Source of the DNA: Reticulitermes lucifugus
Taxonomy: Eukaryota; Arthropoda; Insecta; Blattodea; Rhinotermitidae
NCBI GenBank assembly: GCA_026260175.1
Contig: JAKCWW010002865.1
Location: 17,780-44,932, forward strand
Reading direction: 5' to 3'
Length of the DNA: 27,153 nt
Position numbers and translations under genes: made by a program. How positions within the stretch are numbered: position 1 is the stretch's first letter; each line of letters opens with the position of its first letter. The notes beneath the pieces were generated by a model. It saw only the letters and a list, made by a program, of their open reading frames with translations, searched no databases and had not been told where the DNA came from. Below are positions 25,501-27,153 of the stretch, in pieces.

Positions 25501-26473
25501 AAGAATATTTAGAGTATCTGACGTTCTTTTACTTGCCAGTGAGTACTTGCTCTCAGCATTATCATTTCTTGTAGACAACAGGGAACAGTTTGTATCAATT
25601 TCAGATACAGACAATTCATGGACATGGACATCACCTTCACGTACGAAATACCTGTACTACCCTCAGTCAATATCAAAAAGGAGTTTACTATCCTGGAATA
25701 AAGTTCCATAACCTTCCACCTGCCATCAATATTTTAGGTCATAATGAAAAAGTATTTAATCCAGCAGTATCATCTCACTCCTTCCACTCTGTACAAGCAT
25801 TTTTACCATTACAAAGTTATCATAAAACATATATGTAAGCATGGTGTGGCACTCTCATTTAATTATTTTTTGCTTGAACAGTAAACAGACATTTACTTTG
25901 TATTCACATTTATATTTGATACAAACATAATATTAGGCCAGCACATAGTCTACATCCTCGGCTTAGTCCTATGAATGATCTATGAAAGGTAAAGAAATCC
26001 TATTCCACAATAAATGACCCTCCTTTTTGAAAAAAAAAAAAAAGAGGATACCACATATTTTAATGTAGTTATTAATTATTGTACACACAAAAATACTGCA
26101 TAAACATTCTAACGTGGATATGGCCAATAAAACAGTTTATTTTATAAATTAAAATATTTTAAAACCTACCTTTAATATTTTGATCTCCTTTCCCAGCAAG
26201 TTTTGTGACTTGGCCAGATTTTTCTTTGTAATGCTTTTGATGGCAACCACAAAATTTGGATTCTAGGAAACAAAAATATGGAAGATATTAACACCGGATT
26301 TATAAATACTGTCTCATTAACCAGAACCTGTAATTCTCTATAACACTTTCAAAAAGTACACAATTTTAGATTGTCTTTCTTACCTTCCTATGCCTACCTT
26401 TGAATACAACAGCAAACGCACCATGACCAATTAAATCTTTGCTGTTATATTCAAAATCACCAACACACTCCAT
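3249..26473 (-). CDS. Atg1: Atg1/ULK1-2 autophagy-initiating Ser/Thr kinase, 18 exons, 3' end missing
   Basis: Spliced minus-strand gene. Exons: 26384-26473, 26170-26262, 22565-22615, 19850-19882, 17942-17978, 17797-17847, 17579-17704, 17405-17478, 15860-16020, 15379-15542, 14391-14513, 11276-11399, 11036-11180, 9837-9932, 6883-7036, 5893-6039, 4494-4591, 3249-3510. They join in frame to 676 codons plus 1 nt. Kinase hallmarks are intact: glycine loop GHGAFAVV (16-23), VAIK lysine K39, alpha-C Glu56, HRDLKPQN (132-139), DFG (162-164), activation-loop [12 protein letters not shown] (177-188). Known role of the family: with Atg13 and FIP200/Atg17 it starts autophagosome formation under TOR and AMPK control, and it also acts in axon growth. 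The Ser/Pro linker carries TDDFVLVP (LIR) and EPIPVPTQ; the EAT region begins near 575 and would bind Atg13. Human ULK1 is about 1050 residues, insect Atg1 usually about 800-850, so I infer that about 100-170 residues lie left of the window. All splice sites are GT-AG except intron 8 (GC-AG). Confidence 0.97.
3511..4493. other. Intron 17, no element recognised
   Basis: 983-bp intron between exons 17 and 18. Open frames here are short and shared between strands; none resembles a known protein or repeat. Confidence 0.5.
4494..4591 (-). CDS. Atg1: Atg1 exon 17 (entry to EAT/MIT region)
   Basis: Residues 557-589. [17 protein letters not shown] matches the conserved lead-in AVTFEAPDLPEETLME of ULK1. 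Acceptor TTGTGTAG, donor GAG|GTGACT. Confidence 0.94.
4861..4900. repeat. (CA/CG)n dinucleotide tract
   Basis: Alternating purine-pyrimidine run with mixed CA and CG steps, inside intron 16. Potential Z-DNA composition. Confidence 0.8.
5040..5440. repeat. Repeat with hammerhead-like hairpin motif
   Basis: On the minus strand, 5120 to 5088 reads CCTGATGA then a GGCA/UGCC stem and GAAATGCG. This is the same arrangement as in the foldback elements elsewhere in the window. Flanks are AT-rich with no ORF of note. The boundaries are approximate and no inverted partner was found. Confidence 0.45.
5481..5848 (+). repeat. Diverged direct repeat flanking MITE copy 1
   Basis: 5481-5575 and 5755-5848 align loosely: CCATCATAACCAGC / CCATCACAACCTCCAGC, CACTATTCTAACAAGAACA / CACTACCCTATTAACAACA, and TAAATCACAGACCTCC / TAAGTCACTCACTTC. 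The MITE lies between the halves. Confidence 0.45.
5574..5737. mobile_element. piggyBac-like MITE, copy 1
   Basis: Right end GGTGCCAAAGGG is followed by TTAA (5738-5741); left end CACTTTGGCGCC is its degenerate inverse. The interior (GCGTGATGCTGAGAAA, then ATTTAAATACC, TCTTTTGCAGAGT) matches the reverse complement of 18719-18881. CCCTTTG termini at TTAA are a piggyBac hallmark. Non-coding. Confidence 0.65.
5893..6039 (-). CDS. Atg1: Atg1 exon 16 ([10 protein letters not shown] motif)
   Basis: Residues 508-556 plus one base. Ends in [13 protein letters not shown], like the RNRTLPDLSE segment of ULK1. Acceptor TATGACAG, donor TCAG|GTATGA, phase 1 in and out. Confidence 0.91.
6130..6360. repeat. 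CA-rich low-complexity tract
   Basis: ACA/CAC-rich sequence over about 130 bases within intron 15. The Cys-rich minus-strand frame across it is a composition effect. Confidence 0.5.
6361..6882. other. Rest of intron 15, unassigned
   Basis: AT-rich intron sequence with no recognised gene or repeat. Confidence 0.4.
6883..7036 (-). CDS. Atg1: Atg1 exon 15 ([10 protein letters not shown] motif)
   Basis: Residues 457-507 plus one base. [20 protein letters not shown] corresponds to the VVFTVGSPPSG-type segment of ULK proteins; the rest is Ser/Pro-rich with basic patches and ends in PLRRS. Acceptor GTGTGCTCAG after a pyrimidine-rich tract, donor TCAG|GTACAG. Confidence 0.9.
7037..8385. other. Left part of intron 14, unassigned
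   Basis: Short open frames on both strands (for example 7243-7530 plus) have no recognised similarity, no splice context and no codon signature. Treated as non-coding. Confidence 0.4.
8386..9115 (+). mobile_element. Mariner-like transposase remnant, deleted and interrupted
   Basis: Plus-strand relics in family order: [20 protein letters not shown] then [13 protein letters not shown] (N-terminal helix-turn-helix), [18 protein letters not shown], then a jump over the DDE core to RRFHDITMI, and at 9001 WHDH-x5-IKSQGHYF (C-terminal end). Internal deletion and stop codons make it dead. The C-terminal part is separated by 8769-9001, which looks inserted: GTTTCAAGT (8760-8768) and GTTTCGAAGT (8992-9001) flank it. 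Confidence 0.7.
9116..9836. other. Intron 14 right part, low-complexity patches
   Basis: GCCACC-type triplet-rich stretch at 9195-9262 and a poly-C run at 9490-9502. No gene or repeat family recognised. Confidence 0.4.
9837..9932 (-). CDS. Atg1: Atg1 exon 14 (linker)
   Basis: Residues 425-456, [20 protein letters not shown] then [12 protein letters not shown]. The RSQPI-KRSG stretch resembles the RSSAIRRSGS phosphosite segment of ULK1. Acceptor GTTCCAG, donor TCA|GTAAGT. Confidence 0.88.
10385..10880 (-). repeat. Interspersed repeat with relic frame ([12 protein letters not shown] type)
   Basis: The minus-strand frame 10650-10408 reads [33 protein letters not shown] and, near the end, VFSWQQWLC. 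The adjoining frame (10735-10672) gives [11 protein letters not shown] and [11 protein letters not shown] recall this pair in this order from a repeat family common in cockroach and termite assemblies. It is non-functional here; class uncertain. It lies inside Atg1 intron 13, on the same strand as the gene. Confidence 0.6.
11036..11180 (-). CDS. Atg1: Atg1 exon 13 (PIPVPTQ linker motif)
   Basis: Residues 376-424. [20 protein letters not shown] then [10 protein letters not shown] matches the short conserved PIPVPTQ-QNYQ segment of ULK1/2. A 95-bp intron separates it from exon 12. Donor AAAG|GTAACC, phase 0. Confidence 0.92.
11276..11399 (-). CDS. Atg1: Atg1 exon 12 (LC3/Atg8-interacting motif)
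   Basis: Residues 335-375 plus two bases. Contains [19 protein letters not shown]. The acidic stretch followed by F355-V-L-V358 matches the LIR that human ULK1 carries at about 357-360 (DDFVMV), used to bind Atg8-family proteins. Flanks: acceptor TTGGCAG, donor GGCC|GTGAGT. Confidence 0.93.
11731..12055 (+). repeat. Two-copy tandem repeat, period 170
   Basis: Both units start TACACAGTAA (11731, 11901) and share CATTATAT, AAACAAATGACCAAC, AGGAAGGTGAA and GTGGTAA in the same order. AT-rich and non-coding, inside intron 11. Confidence 0.75.
12133..12370 (+). repeat. tRNA-derived SINE
   Basis: A-box-like TGGTGTAGTGGTAGC (12138-12152) and B-box-like CTTCAAATCC (12181-12190), about 30 nt apart, then a non-tRNA body with GGCAAATTCCAGGATAAT. 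The layout is that of a tRNA-headed insect SINE. Confidence 0.55.
12440..12800. repeat. Repeat with degenerate hammerhead-like motif
   Basis: On the minus strand 12516-12478 reads CCTTGAAGATGGCACTGAT then TGAAATGTCGG, a decayed version of the CTGANGA-stem-GAAA motif. The purine-rich block to its right (12600-12760) is more GC-rich than the surrounding intron. Borders are uncertain. Confidence 0.4.
12965..13120 (+). repeat. Possible SINE
   Basis: A tRNA-like series, TGGTGGTCTCTGGATA, GCTGGACTTTCAATCAGAC and CAGCATTTGATTCTTGGCC, resembles D arm, anticodon arm (GCTGGACTTTCAATC) and B box of a SINE head, followed by a body ending in ATGAATAATAC. The promoter boxes are degenerate. Confidence 0.4.
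13692..14343. mobile_element. Foldback element with about 190-bp inverted arms
   Basis: Left arm 13692-13884 and right arm 14153-14343 are reverse complements with only scattered mismatches (by eye over 90 percent). Both begin TAAGTTTAAGTTAAACCAAC. Each arm holds a stem flanked by CTGAGGA/CAGAGGA and GAAAC. The 268-bp loop has no ORF. Related duplicated sequence flanks it: 13668-13688 on the left, 14344-14388 on the right (both start TGGCAAA and end CTTAATACATGT). Long unequal duplications plus inverted repeats suggest a non-autonomous Penelope-like element; a DNA foldback transposon is the alternative. Confidence 0.7.
14391..14513 (-). CDS. Atg1: Atg1 exon 11 (linker)
   Basis: Residues 294-334, Ala/Pro/Ser-rich, low complexity ([20 protein letters not shown], ending SSSPDP). 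No domain recognised. Enters and leaves in phase 1. The donor CCAG|GTACAT is directly followed by a duplicated sequence belonging to a neighbouring mobile element. Confidence 0.88.
14514..15378. other. Intron 10 with (CA)n tract
   Basis: No gene recognised. A CA dinucleotide run lies at 15079-15098. Confidence 0.5.
15379..15542 (-). CDS. Atg1: Atg1 exon 10 (end of kinase domain)
   Basis: Residues 239-293 plus one base. [20 protein letters not shown] and [10 protein letters not shown] are the last kinase helices, then [11 protein letters not shown] opens the linker. Acceptor CATGCAG, donor TCAG|GTAGTG. Confidence 0.95.
15660..15834. repeat. MITE-like repeat family B, copy 1
   Basis: Shares with 23514-23672, in the same orientation, TTTTGCCCT, TTTGTGTGTTT, TTATTTC, TATTGTTT and CTTCTGGCTT-like blocks. 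The right end GGCTTCAAAGGG is followed by TTAA (15835-15838), again piggyBac-like. It lies inside the 317-bp intron 9 and fills much of it. Confidence 0.55.
15860..16020 (-). CDS. Atg1: Atg1 exon 9 (APE, kinase C-lobe)
   Basis: Residues 186-238 plus two bases. Begins [20 protein letters not shown] and continues through [20 protein letters not shown]. Acceptor TTTTCTAG, donor CCAAA|GTGAGT. Confidence 0.96.
16350..16765 (-). mobile_element. Non-LTR retrotransposon 3' fragment containing the assembly gap
   Basis: On the minus strand, right of the gap, [20 protein letters not shown]; left of it, [20 protein letters not shown] then [14 protein letters not shown] and a stop. Both belong to the C-terminal end of one non-LTR (endonuclease-reverse transcriptase) family common in insects. 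The frame joins only if the gap size is ignored. Confidence 0.7.
16482..16696. other. Assembly gap (215 N)
   Basis: Run of N in intron 8. The translated X residues of reading frames across it mean nothing. Confidence 1.
16766..16863. repeat. Compound (ATT)n/(ATC)n microsatellite
   Basis: ATT repeats, then ATC, ATT and ATC blocks. It abuts the 5' side of the minus-strand LINE fragment. Confidence 0.95.
16864..17404. other. Rest of intron 8 with a (TG)n-like tract
   Basis: Alternating TG/CG run at about 16978-17020. No gene recognised. Confidence 0.5.
17405..17478 (-). CDS. Atg1: Atg1 exon 8 (DFG and activation loop; GC donor)
   Basis: Residues 161-185: [20 protein letters not shown] then SPMYM. 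Holds DFG (162-164) and T177, the position of the activating autophosphorylated threonine of ULK1 (T180 in human). The 3' boundary must fall after ATG to join exon 9 at GCACCGG (APE); the intron there begins GCAAGT, not GT. Only this choice completes MYMAPE in frame. Confidence 0.92.
17579..17704 (-). CDS. Atg1: Atg1 exon 7 (catalytic loop)
   Basis: Residues 119-160. Contains [15 protein letters not shown] with catalytic D134 and metal-binding N139, then a variable insert ([10 protein letters not shown]) before IRLKI. Acceptor is poly-T then GCAG; donor ATTG|GTAGGC. Confidence 0.95.
17797..17847 (-). CDS. Atg1: Atg1 exon 6
   Basis: Residues 102-118, [17 protein letters not shown], enters and leaves in phase 1. 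GTLSEDTIR is a ULK-type motif. Donor TTGG|GTAAGG was chosen over the site one base earlier because only it keeps the frame of exon 7. Confidence 0.94.
17942..17978 (-). CDS. Atg1: Atg1 exon 5
   Basis: Residues 90-101 ([12 protein letters not shown]) plus one base. [11 protein letters not shown] is the signature hinge and alpha-D stretch of ULK/Atg1 kinases. Acceptor ATTTACAG, donor GGGG|GTAAGG. Confidence 0.95.
17979..18718. other. Intron 4 left part, unassigned
   Basis: No recognised gene. 18595-18660 (AAAACCGCATTTGGTGAGGG) resembles termini of pogo/Tigger-type MITEs, without a partner end. Confidence 0.3.
18719..18881. mobile_element. piggyBac-like MITE, copy 2 (inverted relative to copy 1)
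   Basis: Termini CCCTTTGATGCC (18719-18730) and GGCACCAAAGGG (18870-18881) are inverted repeats, flanked by CTAA and TTAT, degenerate TTAA. The interior is the reverse complement of copy 1 (TTTCTCAGCATC, CAGCGTGATGA). 163 bp, non-coding. Confidence 0.7.
19085..19790 (+). mobile_element. Mariner-like element, C-terminal transposase with long inverted arms
   Basis: The plus-strand frame from about 19480 gives [40 protein letters not shown] and [20 protein letters not shown], the C-terminal end of a mariner/IS630-type transposase. The 19100-19175 sequence is inverted relative to 19655-19735 (GGGTAGCAGATGGTACACA at 19137-19155 against its complement at 19677-19695), so the remnant has two facing copies of one end. 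The catalytic aspartates are missing: dead. Confidence 0.75.
19850..19882 (-). CDS. Atg1: Atg1 exon 4 (hinge micro-exon)
   Basis: An 11-codon exon, residues 79-89 ([11 protein letters not shown]), the strand that leads into the kinase hinge. Acceptor TTTCCACAG, donor GAG|GTGAGT. It is too short to show as an ORF and was found by frame and homology between exons 3 and 5. Confidence 0.94.
20020..20151. repeat. Perfect 64-bp inverted repeat with 4-nt loop
   Basis: Left arm 20020-20083 and right arm 20088-20151 are exact reverse complements; loop TCAG. Arms begin AATAATTAAACCAACAAATG and end GTCCCCTCACC. It sits between two AATTC-pentamer stretches (about 19972-19985 and 20146-20166). Non-coding; in the Atg1 pre-mRNA it would form a 132-nt hairpin in intron 3. 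Confidence 0.95.
20152..21247 (-). mobile_element. 5'-truncated non-LTR retrotransposon (reverse transcriptase C-terminal half)
   Basis: On the minus strand: [16 protein letters not shown] (motif 4), FADD catalytic box (21133-21122), [52 protein letters not shown] and [19 protein letters not shown], then a frame-shifted tail [19 protein letters not shown]. Frameshifts and stops (for example after LLF and NNSKT) make it inactive. The 3' end is an AATAAAGTAGAATTGAATTG-type pentamer tail at 20166-20147. Jockey/CR1-like by motif order. Confidence 0.85.
21248..21281. repeat. (AAT)n microsatellite
   Basis: AAT repeat touching the truncated 5' side of the minus-strand LINE. Confidence 0.95.
21282..21838. 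other. Unassigned block in intron 3, more GC-rich
   Basis: 21420-21720 is open on both strands (125 codons plus, 73 codons minus) and more GC-rich than its flanks. I recognise neither frame. It may be part of the adjacent transposon. Confidence 0.3.
21842..22141 (-). pseudogene. N-terminal fragment of a Tc1/IS630-type DDE transposase
   Basis: Starts [20 protein letters not shown], then [40 protein letters not shown] and SYSTPKRNR. The S-R-Y-xKTLK opening, a helix-turn-helix (VHE-VAPATGV) and the FSTPxKxR linker match the N-terminal domain of a transposase family frequent in hemimetabolous insects. The open frame extends upstream to 22261, but homology begins at M22141. About 100 codons, then a stop: the catalytic domain is absent. 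It lies within Atg1 intron 3, same strand. Confidence 0.6.
22478..22560. repeat. Compound trinucleotide microsatellite next to exon 3 donor
   Basis: GAT/GGT units, then (TAC/ACT)n at 22501-22540 and (AAT)n at 22541-22560, ending two bases from the splice donor dinucleotide (22563-22564) of Atg1 exon 3. Confidence 0.95.
22565..22615 (-). CDS. Atg1: Atg1 exon 3
   Basis: A 17-codon exon, residues 62-78 ([17 protein letters not shown]), in phase 0. Acceptor TTTTTAG, donor AAG|GTATTT. A compound trinucleotide array begins about four bases inside the downstream intron. Confidence 0.95.
22616..23510. other. Intron 2 left part, unassigned
   Basis: No gene recognised. 23030-23260 has a higher-CT composition and may be a decayed repeat, but I cannot name it. 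Confidence 0.3.
23514..23672. repeat. MITE-like repeat family B, copy 2
   Basis: Collinear with 15660-15834: TTTTGCCCTTTGTGTGTTT, AATTATTTC, AATATTGTTT and GCTTCTGGCTTTGACAGG, followed by TTCA instead of TTAA. Confidence 0.5.
23930..24140 (+). repeat. Second copy of the FW-V-TPC-type retroposon relic
   Basis: The plus-strand frame (24005-24130) gives [20 protein letters not shown] followed by [13 protein letters not shown], the relic peptide pattern of the family inserted at 1424-1845. No terminal duplication identified. Confidence 0.5.
24288..24526. mobile_element. Small foldback element
   Basis: Arms 24288-24353 and 24460-24526 are inverted repeats (shared ACTGAGAAC, ATGGGTTT, TGGACTTTGTCCAT, GGAAATCTAAAATAA, ACTAGATAAC). 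On the plus strand just inside the right arm lies CCTGAGAACAGAAGCAGATC then AGTTTCCGAAACG, a version of the hairpin motif found in the larger foldback element. Confidence 0.65.
24690..25840 (+). mobile_element. Non-LTR retrotransposon remnant (reverse transcriptase), interrupted
   Basis: Plus-strand relic: [16 protein letters not shown] with the catalytic FADD at 24758-24769; then, after an interruption, [60 protein letters not shown] and, to 25840, [16 protein letters not shown]. Order and spacing match the palm and thumb of insect non-LTR reverse transcriptases. Several frameshifts. Runs opposite to Atg1, in intron 2. Confidence 0.8.
24800..25050 (+). mobile_element. Third FW-V-TPC-type relic, nested in the LINE
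   Basis: [15 protein letters not shown] starts at 24818, then a [17 protein letters not shown] stretch and YSTRLESS; this is the retroposon-type reading frame. It falls between the LINE's FADD box and its FCTNN box, where no such sequence belongs. Borders are approximate; no clean target duplication found. Confidence 0.5.
25845..26169. other. Intron 2 right end, unassigned
   Basis: AT-rich intron with a poly-A run at 26030-26043; nothing recognised. Confidence 0.4.
26170..26262 (-). CDS. Atg1: Atg1 exon 2 (VAIK lysine, alpha-C helix)
   Basis: Residues 31-61. Holds [16 protein letters not shown] with the ATP-binding K39, and the alpha-C glutamate in GKEIKILK (E56). Acceptor TTTCCTAG, donor AAAG|GTAGG, phase 0 at both ends. 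A 3.55 kb repeat-filled intron follows. Confidence 0.96.
26384..26473 (-). CDS. Atg1: Atg1 exon 1 (start codon, glycine-rich loop)
   Basis: Encodes residues 1-30, [20 protein letters not shown] and on to GRHRK. The start is supported by an ACAATGG context, an in-frame TAA 18 nt upstream (26489-26491) and the match of MEx-VGDFEY to ULK/Atg1 N-termini. Donor AAG|GTAAGA; the following intron is 121 bp. Confidence 0.96.
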
Positions 26474-26840
26474 TGTATGCACTTTATATTATACTGCAGT
26501 TTTCGCCGTTGATACCCTCTCACTTATAGTAAATCATACGTAGTGTAAGTTGTGGTAGCACAGGGATCAATAATCAAAATATTAGCTAATTCGAATTACG
26601 CTCGTTCATTGTTCATAATGCACACAGCCGTAATTTTCGTCCTTCACATTGTTAAAAACTAAATATTCTTTACGGTACGAGATAGTGGCTTAAATTAAAA
26701 ACACTAAACGCAGGCATTACTTGTATAAATCACTAAGCGTCACACTTAACATCCTCCATCTTCTTCTTCACAGCTGTTTCCTCATTGCAGTAATAATATT
26801 ACGCTAGAACAAGTAGTGCGCAATTTGTACAAATAAAGTA
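26474..26840 (-). promoter_or_regulatory. Probable 5' leader/promoter of Atg1 with short uORFs
   Basis: Upstream of the start codon, reading on the minus strand, are short ORFs at 26733-26759 (8 codons), 26670-26717 (15), 26644-26649 (ATG directly followed by TGA), 26596-26616 (6), 26586-26609 (7) and 26520-26537 (5). No convincing TATA box is seen, and the transcription start and any leader intron are unknown, so how many are in the mRNA is inferred. Confidence 0.45.
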
Positions 26841-27090
26841 ACTATAAGAAAAAGCAGTACTCAGAAATGTTCCATTTTCATGATTAAGGACTGTAACTAA
26901 ATTTATAATGCCCACAAAATCAGCGTACATCTGTGTTTGTAAATACGAAAATAGTAATCCGCCAAGTTTAGATTCTCTATTGGTTTGGGGTTTCTGACAC
27001 TTGATTCGCGGTACACGCTTTCAGGGGATTGTCTTTGGGCTATTACTCTACAACTAAAATGGCATATATGTCATCCCTATCATCTGTAAA
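26841..27090. other. Unassigned sequence upstream of Atg1
   Basis: No ORF, repeat family or promoter motif is recognised. It probably contains distal promoter of the minus-strand gene. Confidence 0.3.
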
Positions 27091-27093
27091 TAC

Positions 27094-27153
27094 GCGGTGG
27101 CGCAGTTGGTTGAGGCACTGCGCTACAAGCCGGAAGGTCGTGGGTTCGATTCC
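27094..27153 (+). repeat. tRNA-derived SINE, 5' part, cut by window end
   Basis: The polymerase III A box (TGGCGCAGTTGG, 27106-27117) and B box (GGGTTCGATTCC, 27142-27153) are spaced as in a tRNA. The anticodon arm is degenerate and tRNA acceptor pairing cannot be tested because the window ends here. The form GGCGCAGTTGGTTGAGGCA is typical of insect SINE heads. A true tRNA gene is possible but less likely. Confidence 0.65.

Noticed and set aside
27094..27153. A genuine tRNA gene at the right edge
   Set aside because: Cannot be tested because the 3' half is outside the window; the anticodon arm looks degenerate and the pattern is that of a SINE head.
1..27153. Bacterial-type systems (CRISPR arrays, operons, phage or toxin modules)
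   Set aside because: No regularly spaced repeats or compact collinear ORFs; spliced gene structure, SINEs, LINEs and microsatellites show animal nuclear DNA.

Overview
The window is eukaryotic nuclear DNA. It has AT-rich introns, canonical GT-AG splice sites, dense interspersed repeats, trinucleotide microsatellites and one run of 215 N. The only host protein-coding gene I can support is an Atg1/ULK1/2 (unc-51) autophagy-initiating serine/threonine kinase on the minus strand. It starts at 26473 and runs leftward; 18 exons (2029 coding nt, 676 codons plus 1 nt) can be followed to 3249. All 18 junctions keep frame. The protein has a complete kinase domain (about residues 7-276), a Ser/Pro-rich linker with a likely LC3/Atg8-interacting motif (FVLV, 355-358), and the first part of the C-terminal EAT (tandem MIT) region. 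The last exon(s), for the second MIT half and the stop codon, lie left of the window.

Layout from right to left, the direction of transcription: a tRNA-like SINE start at the right edge (27094-27153); promoter/5' leader with several short upstream ORFs (26474-26760); exons 1-2; a 3.5 kb intron with non-LTR retrotransposon remains and a foldback element; exon 3 beside a trinucleotide array; a 2.7 kb intron with a DDE transposase fragment, a minus-strand LINE and a perfect 64-bp inverted repeat; exon 4; a 1.9 kb intron with a mariner-like remnant and a piggyBac-like MITE; a compact cluster of exons 5-8; an unusual GC-AG intron holding the assembly gap and a LINE 3' fragment; exons 9-11; a 3.0 kb intron with a 0.65 kb foldback element, SINEs and a tandem duplication; exons 12-18, whose introns carry further mariner, MITE and retroposon remains; and an incomplete last intron with a LINE itself split by a retroposon.

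Organism: an insect. Several decayed repeat families (the FW-V-TPC-type retroposon, the GYNRTKISGT-type repeat at 10400-10870, the mariner copies) resemble sequences I associate with cockroach and termite genomes. Blattodea is therefore my best guess, from recall of families rather than from a search.

There is no operon-like cooperation here: one conserved gene, with its introns colonised by mobile elements. The points most worth a second look are the decayed tandem copy of an exon end with its splice donor, the GC-AG intron, the near-perfect palindrome, the foldback element with a duplication abutting the exon 11 donor, and a recurrent hammerhead-like hairpin motif at five sites.
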